DNA from: UBA721 sp002705165
Lineage (GTDB): Bacteria; Planctomycetota; Planctomycetia; Pirellulales; Pirellulaceae
Assembly: GCA_045565995.1 (NCBI GenBank)
Contig: JBJLEF010000001.1
Coordinates: 620,001 to 684,000, forward strand
Length of the DNA stretch: 64,000 bases
Direction of reading: 5' to 3'
Shown here: positions 28,437-38,014 of the stretch, one piece after another
How the letters are laid out: each line of letters opens with the position of its first letter
Position numbering within the stretch: the first letter of the stretch is position 1
Notes under the pieces: model-generated
The model's database searches: none
What the model saw: the letters and a program-made list of their open reading frames with translations, nothing else
What the model was told of the DNA's origin: nothing
Made by a program: the position numbers and the translations under genes

Positions 28437-29231
28437 CTAAACAAGTGATAATAGTTTGCGGACAGCCGAGCCGATATCGTCCTGTCGCATCAGACTTTCG
28501 CCAACGAGGATTGCATCGACATCCTGCTCCGCCAGCATGAGGACATCTTCCGGGGTATAGATGCCGGATTCCCCAACCAAAAGACACTCATCCGGTACTT
28601 GTTGTTTCATGTCAATCGTATGCCCAAGATTGGTTTCAAAGGTATGCAGGTTACGATTGTTCACACCAATCAAACTGGCACCTGCCTCGAGCACTCGCTG
28701 ACAGTTTTCAGGAAAATAGAATTCAACCAGGGGTGCTAAGCCAAGATCGATCGCTTCGCCATGCAACTTTCTCAACTGGCAGTCATCCAAACACTCGGCA
28801 ATCAATAATACGGCATCGGCTCCAGCCACTCTGGCTTCGAGCAATTGATAGGTATCGAGAATAAAGTCCTTCCGAAGAATCGGAATTTCGACGTGTTGAC
28901 GAATCGCTGTAAGAAACTCCAGGCTCCCCTGAAAATACTGTTCGTCTGTCAGGCAACTAATACATGAGGCTCCATTAGCCTCATAGGCCTGAGCGATATC
29001 AACTGGATCGAACTTTTCTCGAATGAGTCCCGCTGAAGGACTGGCTTTCTTTACCTCGGCAATCAGTTTGATCGGTCCATCGGCCGCCAAGGCTCCAAAG
29101 AAATCACGCGTGGGGAAAGCATCAGCCAGTCGCTCACGTAAGCTCTCCTCTGATACTCTCTGCTTGGCTGCTGCAATCTCAGCCCGTTTGGTCTCAACGA
29201 TTTTATCCAGTACGCTACCGGACTGTGACAT
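28437..29231 (-). CDS. trpC: indole-3-glycerol phosphate synthase TrpC
   Basis: 264 residues from ATG 29231, which follows AGAGGATGG at the right distance; an in-frame extension to 29513 exists but would overlap the zinc-ribbon gene for 300 bases and carries no TrpC sequence. Barrel motifs: LIAEVKKASPSAGLI (catalytic Lys), ISCLTDEQYFQGS, ILRKDFILDTYQL (second catalytic Lys), AVLLIAECL, LIGVNNRNLHTFE and LLVGESGIYTPEDV. It closes the pyrrole ring in tryptophan synthesis. Its start overlaps the end of the upstream zinc-ribbon gene by 17 bases, so it is probably translationally coupled. No other trp gene is nearby. Confidence 0.95.
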   Translation of the reverse strand: MSQSGSVLDKIVETKRAEIAAAKQRVSEESLRERLADAFPTRDFFGALAADGPIKLIAEVKKASPSAGLIREKFDPVDIAQAYEANGASCISCLTDEQYFQGSLEFLTAIRQHVEIPILRKDFILDTYQLLEARVAGADAVLLIAECLDDCQLRKLHGEAIDLGLAPLVEFYFPENCQRVLEAGASLIGVNNRNLHTFETNLGHTIDMKQQVPDECLLVGESGIYTPEDVLMLAEQDVDAILVGESLMRQDDIGSAVRKLLSLV

Positions 29232-30144
29232 GATCCCATCCTCTATGTTGTTTATACTTTTCCAGGAATTCCCGCGTCCCGTCCTCGCCGAGAAATCGAG
29301 CCATTTTCCAGTATGGACGTTTTCCACGGACAAACCGACGTTGTGGATCTCGCGGGCGGCCTTCATTTTTACATACGAGACATTGGGTTCCCGTATGTGT
29401 CTGTGATGTTGCACTTGCTCCACATCGTCCGCAATGCGAGTCCACAAACCAATACACTCCATCCGTCTCAGCTTCCGGCGCCAATTGTACGTGGAGCGGG
29501 ATATCCTGCTCAATACTTAATCGTAACGCCCGGCGAAATGCATCCCAAGGGGGCGTAACCGAACAGGGCACTCGTTCCAGAATCTTATCCAGGACTTTTA
29601 ATTGGAGATCCCGCTGCTTTGCCGACGGACTTCTGGAAATCCACAACCCGTACCATGCCGGAGAGGTCTTATCAAACACCTCCCAAATCTGTTCTGCTAA
29701 TGGCCGGTTTTGCTGCAGCTCCTCTTCCAAGAGCTCTCGCAAATCCACCAAACCTTGTGGAACCTCACCCACTAAGTCAGGGAAGACAACTTCACTAACC
29801 GGCATGAGCCCAAAGCAGCCAACCCATGCCGAGCTATCCAATTGTCTTAAAACATTGGCGGGACAGGATTCACATGTCTTGGCGACCGCCTGCGGATCTC
29901 CGTAAAACTCAAAAACATCGTCGACTCGGAATCCCAGAGTCTCTTCCACATCAAGAACTTCCGTTTTAAGTGGCTCTACAACTAAACCATTTAAAACTCG
30001 TCCCTGCTTCATGGCATTCTGATAAACACGGATCGCTCGTAGATGTCGCTCTGTTCTGTTTGGATCAGTCCATTTCGGGAAATCCCGGAGGGGACACTCC
30101 TGAGCCAGTGCCCAGCGAATAAATTCAGGGGTCTTACCTTGCAT
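29215..30144 (-). CDS. zinc-ribbon-containing protein, function unknown
   Basis: 309 residues, not recognised. It has two cysteine clusters: CESCPANV (about 92-99) and, near the C-terminus, CGRCGAS then CLVCKNEG (about 239-263), a zinc-ribbon layout. The C-terminal basic run DPQRRFVRGKRPYWKMA may contact nucleic acid. No signal peptide or membrane helix. The middle is helical and Leu/Glu-rich (LRELLEEELQQNRPL). It overlaps the trpC start by 17 bases, and lies between purH and trpC on the same strand, so it may be in one transcript with them. The genome context offers no function; a regulatory or chaperone role is possible but unsupported. Confidence 0.75.
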   Translation of the reverse strand: MQGKTPEFIRWALAQECPLRDFPKWTDPNRTERHLRAIRVYQNAMKQGRVLNGLVVEPLKTEVLDVEETLGFRVDDVFEFYGDPQAVAKTCESCPANVLRQLDSSAWVGCFGLMPVSEVVFPDLVGEVPQGLVDLRELLEEELQQNRPLAEQIWEVFDKTSPAWYGLWISRSPSAKQRDLQLKVLDKILERVPCSVTPPWDAFRRALRLSIEQDIPLHVQLAPEAETDGVYWFVDSHCGRCGASATSQTHTGTQCLVCKNEGRPRDPQRRFVRGKRPYWKMARFLGEDGTREFLEKYKQHRGWDHVTVR

Positions 30145-30195
30145 CGAAGGGCTCCCCTACTAAAGCTTCGCCAGATCGCAAGTACGCTGACATAG

Positions 30196-31764
30196 TTAAT
30201 GTTTGAAGTGACGACGACCAGTAAAGATCATCGGAATCCCATGTTCATTACAAGCTTCAATCACGGCCTCATCCCCGCGGGATCCGCCCGGCTGAATAAT
30301 GGCAGCGATACCCGCTTCAGCGGCGGCATGAATAGAGTCTGGAAATGGAAAAAATGCATCCGACGACAACACGGCACCTTGCGTACGTTCACCGGCCTTG
30401 CGAATAGCAATCTCCACTGAATCCACCCGGCTCATCTGGCCAGCCCCAGCCCCTACTAGAGATTGTTCACGACAAATCCCAATGGCATTGGACTTAATAT
30501 GACGAACCATCTGCCAGGCAAATTTGAGTTCATTTACCAAGGCTTCATCAGGCTGTGCTTCCGTGACTACTTCCCAGGCAGGGTAATCGTCCGCAATGAC
30601 ATCCGCATCCTGTACAAGCATTCCTCCATTGATATGTCGAAATGACAATTCACCCTCCTGATCTTCAAGATTGCCAACCTGCATCAATCGTACATTCTTA
30701 CGCCATTTAGGTTTGGTTGTGAGAATACCAATGGCTGAAGCTGAAAAATCCGGAGCGATGATTGCTTCGACAAACAATCCAGGTTCCGATAGTAATTCTG
30801 CGGTCTCTTCATCGACAACTCGATTCATTCCCAAAATACTACCGAAGGCACTCAACGGGTCTCCCGCCATTGCTTTCCTGACAGCTTCTACGAGAGATCC
30901 ACTTGTAGCGGCTCCACACGGATTGTTATGTTTAATCACGCTACAAGCAGGTTCCGTGAATGGTCGAACAATATGTAATGCCGCATCGAGATCCAGCAGA
31001 TTGTTATAAGAAAGATCTTTCCCATTGAGTTGACGAGCATTCACAGCATTGGCGCCTGAGCGTCCAACAATAGAATAAATCCCGGCTTGCTGATGAGGGT
31101 TTTCTCCGTAACGCAGCTCTTTCTTAAGCCGCATGGAAATTGTCTTATTTTCAGTAAACAGACTATCTGTTTCAGTCCCTGCAAAATAATCCGAAATCGC
31201 CTGATCATATTCAGCTGTCATTGCGAAAGCGGCAGCGGATAATCTGTCACGCGTATCTTGTGAAGTACAACCGGATTCGGCAACTTCTACTAAAACCGAA
31301 GAATATTGTTCTGGGTTAGTGACGATCGATGTAAACTTGGCGTTCTTAGCAGCCGCCCGGACCAAACTTGGGCCACCAATATCAATTTGTTCGATGGCCT
31401 GCGATTTCGTTACGCCGGGTTTGGCGATCGTAGCCTGAAACGGGTATAGATTGACGACAACCAGCTCAAAGCTAAGGATATCATGTTCTTCTAAAGACGC
31501 CATATCGTCTTCACGATCGTGACGACAAAGAATTCCTGCAAAGATTCTTGGATGTAACGTCTTCACTCGGCCATCCATCATCTCTGGAAAACCGGTGTAC
31601 TCAGCAACATCTAAAACATGAATGCCACTTAGCTCTAAATGACGGCGAGTCCCGCCTGTGCTATAGATCTGTATACCGGCAGCCTCAAGGCCCTGGGCGA
31701 AATCGACGAGTCCCAGTTTATCGCTAACACTTATCAACGCGCGTTTAATCGGAGGTGAGGACAT
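30196..31764 (-). CDS. purH: bifunctional AICAR transformylase/IMP cyclohydrolase PurH
   Basis: 522 residues, as expected. N-terminal cyclohydrolase domain: RALISVSDKLGLVDFAQGL, IYSTGGTRRHLE, DVAEYTGFPEMMDGRVKTLHP (in part), VVVNLYPF and IDIGGPSLVRAAAKN. C-terminal transformylase domain: LRYGENPHQQAGIY, LNGKDLSYNNLLDLDAA, VIKHNNPCGAA with the catalytic His, KSNAIGI and the final SDAFFPFPDSI, IQPGGSRGDEAVI. It catalyses the last two steps to IMP using 10-formyl-tetrahydrofolate, the product of the FolD step in this window. No clear ribosome binding site precedes ATG 31764. Confidence 0.96.
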   Translation of the reverse strand: MSSPPIKRALISVSDKLGLVDFAQGLEAAGIQIYSTGGTRRHLELSGIHVLDVAEYTGFPEMMDGRVKTLHPRIFAGILCRHDREDDMASLEEHDILSFELVVVNLYPFQATIAKPGVTKSQAIEQIDIGGPSLVRAAAKNAKFTSIVTNPEQYSSVLVEVAESGCTSQDTRDRLSAAAFAMTAEYDQAISDYFAGTETDSLFTENKTISMRLKKELRYGENPHQQAGIYSIVGRSGANAVNARQLNGKDLSYNNLLDLDAALHIVRPFTEPACSVIKHNNPCGAATSGSLVEAVRKAMAGDPLSAFGSILGMNRVVDEETAELLSEPGLFVEAIIAPDFSASAIGILTTKPKWRKNVRLMQVGNLEDQEGELSFRHINGGMLVQDADVIADDYPAWEVVTEAQPDEALVNELKFAWQMVRHIKSNAIGICREQSLVGAGAGQMSRVDSVEIAIRKAGERTQGAVLSSDAFFPFPDSIHAAAEAGIAAIIQPGGSRGDEAVIEACNEHGIPMIFTGRRHFKH

Positions 31765-31878
31765 TGATGACAGATCCCATGCATTTAATTTGAGAGTTCA
31801 AACCGGTAACGAGTTGCTCAATCTAATATAGCAACTCAATGCATGAGTGTGGTTTCTCATCGCTAAACGGTCAAGTAG

Positions 31879-31906
31879 CCATGAGACAGAACCTGTCTTC
31901 GCATGG
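31879..31906. terminator. weak interrupted hairpin downstream of the beta-propeller gene
   Basis: CCATG and CATGG plus GACAG and CTGTC pair around loop AAC, with an internal mismatch (A against TTCG). It lies 15 bases past the stop of the minus-strand PQQ-type gene. It has no U run, so terminator function is uncertain. Confidence 0.3.
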
Positions 31907-31920
31907 ACAAGAAAAGAATC

Positions 31921-33498
31921 CTAATTTTGGAACGGATTCTTTGGGGCTGCGTTTCCACCAGCATTATTACCGGGAGCAAAAGGATTATTGGCTGGAGGTT
32001 TATTCGCTCCACCATTGTTTCCCGGAGCAAATGGATTGTTCGCCGGAGGCTTATTACCACCGAAAGGGTTGTTAGCAGGCACGGTGGGCGGCATTGGGTT
32101 GCCGGCAGGAGGCATAGGTTCGTTGTTGGGTTGAGCAGCATTTGCGTCTTCCTGTTGATCTTCAGTCACAGCAAGTGCTGTTTCATCCACATGTAGTAAA
32201 GGATACTTCTGGTGGATTTCACGAACGCATTGAATCAATCCCTTACGAGTGCCCATATAGATACGGTCTGTCAGAGGATTGCTAACCACGAAATCAATTT
32301 TTCCAGCGGCCACTGTTTTGAAACGCCCGCCGGTTTCCAAATTAAGAATCATTAAATTGCCGAGCCGGTCCAAAGCGTAGAGACGATTACTGCTAGCGGC
32401 AACGATTCGCTGTAGATTTGCTTGAGTCCAGACAATCTCCCCATTTCGCATATCCAAACAATAACAAGTCTTGTCACGTGACACGATATAGGCCCGATTT
32501 TTAACCAGCACAGGTTCATTTGTCAAAACTTCACCCAGGCTCTGGCGCCAAACCATATCTCCAGTCATTTCATCAATGCAGTAAACAAAACCATCCAGAC
32601 AATTAGCGACATATCGGCCAGGTGCCTGATAAGCGATCGGGGCGATAACTTTTCCTAAGGTATTCACTCGGTACCACATCGAAGCTTTCGCGGTGCCGGC
32701 AACATAAACGTTTCCGCGATCGGTCGACCAAGCAAGACTGCGCTGCCCCAACACGGGCTGAGATAACACTCGACCTGTTGAAGCAAGCATTTCGGGTTTC
32801 CAATTAAAAACCTCTAGATTGTATACTTCAACTCGATTTTCAATCGACGGCACAAAAATCCGCTTCCCTAAAGAAACCGGTCCAGCGCCGGGCACTGCCT
32901 GCAGTTTTCGCGACTCGATGATAGCTCCATCCGTGTTTCTTAAGACAAAGATGGAAACACCTGAAATAACAACGGTGTGCTCATCGTTTGTGCAAACGCC
33001 CGAAGTTGGATGCCTAGGGTCACCGACTCGGGCAGTCCAATAAATCTGACCTGTCTCAGCATTAAGCAACTGGACATCACCTCGATCGGAGGCAACGGCC
33101 ATATAGATTTTTGGAACGGTATGTTCGTTAATCTCGCTTTCGCCACCATTTTGACGAATGAGAACTGACTGTTCGGTAGCACGCTTCCGAGCTTCCTCAC
33201 GACCTAACGGCCGGCCAAAGTTATCCAGATCTTTATCGTGAATGAAGTAGGATTTTTCGCCGTCCGTTACCTCAAAACTCCACTCAGCTTCTGTTGAACT
33301 CACATGGATATAGACATCAGAGATCTTACTAGCAAAAGGGTTTTTGGCTGTCTGGATATACCAAGAACGTTCCAACCCAAGATTCCGAGCTGTATTTTCA
33401 GTTATCAAACCTGTTGATGAGAGTTGCCCCAAACCGACAGAACTGGTCGTGAAAAATAGAAACAGAGCTAGTAGGAGATGAGCGTAAATTTTACGCAT
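31921..33498 (-). CDS. exported PQQ-type beta-propeller protein with repetitive Asn/Pro tail
   Basis: Start at ATG 33498 (525 residues); the longer frame to 33564 adds residues before the signal peptide. Signal peptide: RKIYAHLLLALFLFFTTSSVGLG-Q. The body has WD/PQQ-like propeller repeats, each a short beta blade with a G-x-I-Y/V-W style ending, for example VQLLNAETGQIYWTARVGDP, FVYCIDEMTGDMVWRQSLGE, YCLDMRNGEIVWTQANLQ. The last ~90 residues are Pro/Asn/Gly-rich with a repeated NNPFAPGNN unit. It probably sits outside the inner membrane and binds proteins or acts as a scaffold; the low-complexity tail may be flexible. Without the PQQ-contact residues a quinoprotein enzyme is unlikely. Confidence 0.87.
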   Translation of the reverse strand: MRKIYAHLLLALFLFFTTSSVGLGQLSSTGLITENTARNLGLERSWYIQTAKNPFASKISDVYIHVSSTEAEWSFEVTDGEKSYFIHDKDLDNFGRPLGREEARKRATEQSVLIRQNGGESEINEHTVPKIYMAVASDRGDVQLLNAETGQIYWTARVGDPRHPTSGVCTNDEHTVVISGVSIFVLRNTDGAIIESRKLQAVPGAGPVSLGKRIFVPSIENRVEVYNLEVFNWKPEMLASTGRVLSQPVLGQRSLAWSTDRGNVYVAGTAKASMWYRVNTLGKVIAPIAYQAPGRYVANCLDGFVYCIDEMTGDMVWRQSLGEVLTNEPVLVKNRAYIVSRDKTCYCLDMRNGEIVWTQANLQRIVAASSNRLYALDRLGNLMILNLETGGRFKTVAAGKIDFVVSNPLTDRIYMGTRKGLIQCVREIHQKYPLLHVDETALAVTEDQQEDANAAQPNNEPMPPAGNPMPPTVPANNPFGGNKPPANNPFAPGNNGGANKPPANNPFAPGNNAGGNAAPKNPFQN

Positions 33499-33947
33499 GG
33501 TAACGACACCTATAAAAATAACAAAGTAACCAGCTAAAAATCCAGGATTCACAGGCCTGTCCACCCAAGCTCGCCTTAGGAAGCGCAGGAGGTTTTTCTT
33601 TTGTAATCATACAACGCAAAAACCCTAAGAATAGAGATTTTCTTCCTCCTCTTATATCGTCGGGACTTTAGCCGGCTTCTATAACTAAAACGCCGATTCT
33701 TCCCCTGTGCTTAATTTAGTGCTAAATCAACCGATACAGCACAAATCCTACTAAATCGTCGAACAGTTAATACAATCGGTTTAACCATACCCAAAGCCTA
33801 ATGCGAGTGATCCTATTTTTCCGCTCGAACAATCGTTTACCCCATAGACCGACACTCTTGTGACTCCTAAATTGAAAGAAGACGGTAAAGGTCTTTTTAA
33901 GGACTAACTGTTCGTCCGGAATAATTATCACCCTGGAGAACTTCTCG
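33499..33947. other. divergent intergenic region, about 450 bases
   Basis: Separates the minus-strand beta-propeller gene and the plus-strand 1345-residue gene. It should hold both promoters. I see no open frame with a ribosome binding site except GGAG at 33931-33934 before the GTG at 33948. A near-perfect palindrome at 33711-33730 is listed separately. No tRNA or clear riboswitch was recognised. Confidence 0.5.
33711..33730. promoter_or_regulatory. operator-like palindrome
   Basis: TTAATTTAG-TG-CTAAATCAA: two 9-base arms with one mismatch around a 2-base centre, in the middle of a divergent intergenic region. The size and AT-rich arms fit a binding site for a dimeric regulator. No matching copy was searched for elsewhere. 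Confidence 0.35.
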
Positions 33948-36900
33948 GTGTCACAAGTATCAAGTCTGAATGCAGAAGAATTTGATGCTTTAGAGCAATT
34001 GCTAGGCTATCTCAACTTCTCCTCCGGTACCCCGGATCCCCAATTTCTCAAGAACCTCAATGTGCTTTGGCGAAATCTGGCCGAGCAGTTCCCTGATGAC
34101 ACCTGGACACACCTCTATGATCTTCTAACGGATGCGATCACTTACTTTACTGAAGAAAAGGAAGCCTTTGCTCAAATCGAACAGGCCCGGGTAGTTCTGG
34201 AAATCACCTTTGATCAATTGTTACGTTCCTACTTCCTGTTCCATCAGGACCTGTTATTCCATTCCAGTGAAATTCAGCTTTTCAATGCCTTCTTTATTGG
34301 AAGAGCCTTTGAAGTCGTCCTCCAAAACGGACCGGATTTTCAATCTTTGGATACCGAGACCCTGATGAATCAATTCAATGACTTCATTGGGTTTCGACCG
34401 GTTGCCACATTAGAAACACAAAAACACGAACCCTATATCAATGAGTGGTTGCGCCCCGTGCCGTTGTATATTCAGGGGGCGGGAGTTTGCGAAGGTCCAT
34501 ACAAGGAAGTCATCGCACTCACGATCCGTCTACTGGAACAAACGGATGAGTCTATTCTCAGACAGGCTGGCTTCCACCCTGCCAAACTGTCAGAACTGGC
34601 AATTGATCCCCGAGCATACGATTTTGATCACCCGGTTAACAAGCGGCCTAATCATCACTTTGGCATGTGGGACCCTCATCACATCGACAAAGAAGGTTAC
34701 TACGATCGCTACATCATTCAAACGGTAACTCTGGACTCGTTAATGACGCGTTTCGAGAATGACGGCGACCTTTCTCCGGAAGAGTTACTCTTTGAAGCTT
34801 CGGCTGTATTGGCCGGCACTATTCTGATGGCATCAGGGATAAGCGGATGGGGACCAGCCTGCCATGATTCTTCGACAAACCTCTCCAATCTAATGCCGCG
34901 TATTGCCACGTATCGGGACGAGTTTTATCGACAGCTATTAGGTCAGATTGATCGTGAACATCGCGACCGTCTGGCAGAAGAAGCGTTAATTAGACATCAA
35001 CCTTTTGGGGCAGCGCGACAACACCTCAACGCTCAACTGACTGAAACACGGGCCCGGCAGCTCGAACACATCCACCTGGGGCAGGTATTTGCATTCATGG
35101 GACATCACGATGCCGCGCGCGACAAAGTCGGCAAAGTTCCCGTCCCGTCAGCAAGGTTCCGCTGCCGTATCGCATGTCAACTGGACCAATCTCTTCAGGC
35201 TCTCGATAACGACGATCTGGACCAAGCGGTTGATATTGCTTCCTCAATCTTCTACTTAATCCAACGATCTATACAGTGTGGAGCATTTGTAGATCCCTGG
35301 AATATTTTGGGATTCGACTGCCAATTCAGTTTATTCCCGGCGATGGAAAACAGCGTCCATGACCATCGAATAGATGAATTAATTATTATTACTGAGCAGT
35401 TTTTCGCCCTCCTATCGAAATCCTGGAGTGAAGCAGCGGCCAGCGACAACCAAGAACTTTGCAATCGAATCGACACAGAATTTCACGAAGCTGCTCAATG
35501 GTGGCACAAATATGCCGCGCATGAAGTCAATAGCGTACACGCCGCTAATCCGTTCGAACTATACCACGCAGCGAAACGAGTCGCCGAAGCCCTAAACCTC
35601 TGGTACAAGGATAACACCAGTGCAGGAAGCATCCGGTTCTGGGCACCATATGTTGAACTCTTTGATTCGCCCAATGCCTATTCACTGGTAATTCACTCCC
35701 TGCTGGAACAAGGGGACCAAATTGCGTCACGAGCCTTACTAATCAATTGGTTAAGTGAAGCAGAAAATGTTCCCCTCGAACAAAACGACTCCTCCTACTA
35801 TATTCTGTCACGCCGTTGGTTATTGGATGTCCTCAGTCAGTCTTCAGCTCAACTACTAACAACGAAAGAAAATGGCGCTCAGGATTCTCCAAATGAAACC
35901 TGGGGGAAGATTCGAAAGTATTTTGATTACCTAGAAGCCAACTCTGAGTCTTATTGGAATGTGCCTGCTTTCGAACTAGGTACACTAACCAATCTGCCTC
36001 ATCCGGATGATGATTTCGAAATTCCGGAAGAAGAGGAGGAATACGATATTTTCAGTGCGGCCTATGAAGATGTTTCGTATGTCGATACAACCGACGATGG
36101 GGTCGAAGGAAATATCTTTGAGACCTCGAATGCCAATCAGGATGAACTGCTGCATGCCGGGGAACAGATCGATCGCCGGCTTGCATTTCATGACAGTCTG
36201 GCACAACAGTGGAAGATCGCTGGCATGGGACATGCCATTGTCATACGACAAAGTCAAAGCGAGATCGATCAGGAACTCATTCAGTCTAGTCTGGATACAA
36301 TTTCAAGTTGGTCTCAACGACTTAGGAAGAATCGTGACGAACTTGAAGGGCTACTGGAATCCATTAGCAGCTACGTCATTGCCGCCCCCGTCGGAGACTT
36401 CGAATCGATGACAGAATATGATCGGCAACGAATTACGCTTGAATCGCTCATGGAACGGGTTATCTCTACCATCATTGAAGTGACAGACACCCGACGGATT
36501 CTGGATTCGGTCGTCCTATTCCTTGAAAACACACTCGGCCAAGAGCGAGAAGAACCAACCATTGTTGAATTCCAGCAAGTAACACTCACGATATTTGCCG
36601 CCCTGATACAAGGCGATCAGAATACCGTCAGAAAGTACTGGCAACAACTACTCGATGGGATGGCGCAACTACCTTTATTGTATATCCCTCTATCTAAAGG
36701 TGGTGCCCCACAGGAAATCGTGCTTCGTCGCGTGCGTCAAAGAACAATTTCAGATTTACTATTATGGCTGCCGCGTATGGGCTTTGTCGTCGAAACATGT
36801 CAATTACTCGAAACGGCGCGTAATATGGAGCGACAGCATCCAGCCGGACTTGGAGCCGTCACAGAATTTGATGAACTATTCCATATTGGTTACGAAGCCA

Positions 36901-37985
36901 TTGTAGAATGCCTAATCAATTCCGCTCCCGAATGGACTGTTACTCAAAAACCTGCCCCGGCCCCCGAAGAACAAGAACATGAACATGAACAAGAACCTGT
37001 TACCCTCCGCAAAGAGGAACAATTAGTTCAGGCGTTAGAGCAGGTCACGGAAGCACTTCTAGGTAGTTGGTTAAAACATAGCCAGACTTTAAGGCTTTCA
37101 ATTCTCGAGCGAGTTTCACACCGCAGTACATGGGACAATGTGGTTCAGTTTATTGAAAAATATGGGGGGGAGATCTTTACTCAGCAGTTTCTGGCCATGG
37201 GAAACATTCGGGGGATTTTGTTACAGGGCGTTGAGGCATGGCTTCAAGCGATCCGTGATGAGCCTCATCTCGAACTGAGATTACTGGATGCGATCGAACG
37301 TGATATTCCACTGCAAGAAGCAACGAATATTCTTTCGTTAATCCTTGAGTCTGTGGTTGAAAATTATTCTGAATACCGGGACTACAACAGTACGACAACA
37401 CAGAGTGATCGTGGCGAGTTACTTTACACACTCCTCGACTTCCTCCGTCTGAGAGTACGTTACGATCGGATCTGCTGGAATCTACGCCCTGTCGTTCTTG
37501 CTCATAAACTTCTTGTTTCTCATGACAACGACGAAGCAGCCCATATCTGGCGTGAAAGTTTGACGGAACGAATTCAGGAAGAAGCAGACATGTTTGTCAG
37601 CCGCCTCAAAAAACTTCAAACCCAGTATTCCATACGTATGCGTACGGTAGGGGATCGGGTCGAAGAACGATTCGTCCGGCCAATGGAGGTGGACCACCTA
37701 CGTTCGCTGGTCAAACCAAGTCTAGAAGAGAGCAAAGACATCAAGAGGGGACGTCCAAGTTTTGATGCATTGTTGGGGATCACTGAAGAGCTACTCGAGA
37801 ACCCATCCGGAGCGGGGCTCGAAGTCCCTTCCTGGTTGATCGCGTTGGAGGAAGAAATTGAGATGCTGCGCTATCCGAACTATATCAAACATGACGAGAA
37901 ACGCATGCGGGAAGTAATCCCCCAGACAAAGCTGTCGTATGACGAATTACAGCAGCAACTGACCTGGTGGCTTGAACAACAATAA
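33948..37985 (+). CDS. very large soluble protein, function unknown
   Basis: 1345 residues from GTG 33948 after GGAG. I do not recognise it. No signal peptide or membrane helix. The first third has a distinctive conserved-looking stretch around 233-262 (RPNHHFGMWDPHHIDKEGYY, then YIIQTVTLDSL) with a dense His/Asp content. The centre is helical, containing blocks such as DQAVDIASSIFYLIQRSI that resemble TPR-type helices, and an acidic run at about 683-695 (HPDDDFEIPEEEEEY). Another charged spacer lies near 1007-1018 (EEQEHEHEQEP). The C-terminus is helical and Glu/Arg-rich (TERIQEEADMFVSRLKKLQ). A scaffold or a large enzyme is possible. It is monocistronic and followed by convergent hemW. Confidence 0.8.
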   Translation: MSQVSSLNAEEFDALEQLLGYLNFSSGTPDPQFLKNLNVLWRNLAEQFPDDTWTHLYDLLTDAITYFTEEKEAFAQIEQARVVLEITFDQLLRSYFLFHQDLLFHSSEIQLFNAFFIGRAFEVVLQNGPDFQSLDTETLMNQFNDFIGFRPVATLETQKHEPYINEWLRPVPLYIQGAGVCEGPYKEVIALTIRLLEQTDESILRQAGFHPAKLSELAIDPRAYDFDHPVNKRPNHHFGMWDPHHIDKEGYYDRYIIQTVTLDSLMTRFENDGDLSPEELLFEASAVLAGTILMASGISGWGPACHDSSTNLSNLMPRIATYRDEFYRQLLGQIDREHRDRLAEEALIRHQPFGAARQHLNAQLTETRARQLEHIHLGQVFAFMGHHDAARDKVGKVPVPSARFRCRIACQLDQSLQALDNDDLDQAVDIASSIFYLIQRSIQCGAFVDPWNILGFDCQFSLFPAMENSVHDHRIDELIIITEQFFALLSKSWSEAAASDNQELCNRIDTEFHEAAQWWHKYAAHEVNSVHAANPFELYHAAKRVAEALNLWYKDNTSAGSIRFWAPYVELFDSPNAYSLVIHSLLEQGDQIASRALLINWLSEAENVPLEQNDSSYYILSRRWLLDVLSQSSAQLLTTKENGAQDSPNETWGKIRKYFDYLEANSESYWNVPAFELGTLTNLPHPDDDFEIPEEEEEYDIFSAAYEDVSYVDTTDDGVEGNIFETSNANQDELLHAGEQIDRRLAFHDSLAQQWKIAGMGHAIVIRQSQSEIDQELIQSSLDTISSWSQRLRKNRDELEGLLESISSYVIAAPVGDFESMTEYDRQRITLESLMERVISTIIEVTDTRRILDSVVLFLENTLGQEREEPTIVEFQQVTLTIFAALIQGDQNTVRKYWQQLLDGMAQLPLLYIPLSKGGAPQEIVLRRVRQRTISDLLLWLPRMGFVVETCQLLETARNMERQHPAGLGAVTEFDELFHIGYEAIVECLINSAPEWTVTQKPAPAPEEQEHEHEQEPVTLRKEEQLVQALEQVTEALLGSWLKHSQTLRLSILERVSHRSTWDNVVQFIEKYGGEIFTQQFLAMGNIRGILLQGVEAWLQAIRDEPHLELRLLDAIERDIPLQEATNILSLILESVVENYSEYRDYNSTTTQSDRGELLYTLLDFLRLRVRYDRICWNLRPVVLAHKLLVSHDNDEAAHIWRESLTERIQEEADMFVSRLKKLQTQYSIRMRTVGDRVEERFVRPMEVDHLRSLVKPSLEESKDIKRGRPSFDALLGITEELLENPSGAGLEVPSWLIALEEEIEMLRYPNYIKHDEKRMREVIPQTKLSYDELQQQLTWWLEQQ

Positions 37986-38014
37986 CGAATCAGCAACTTG
38001 TCATGAGTGCTTTT

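Noticed and set aside
28437..29513. Long N-terminal extension of trpC
   Set aside because: It would overlap the zinc-ribbon gene for 300 bases, and a good ribosome binding site precedes ATG 29231, giving the normal TrpC length.
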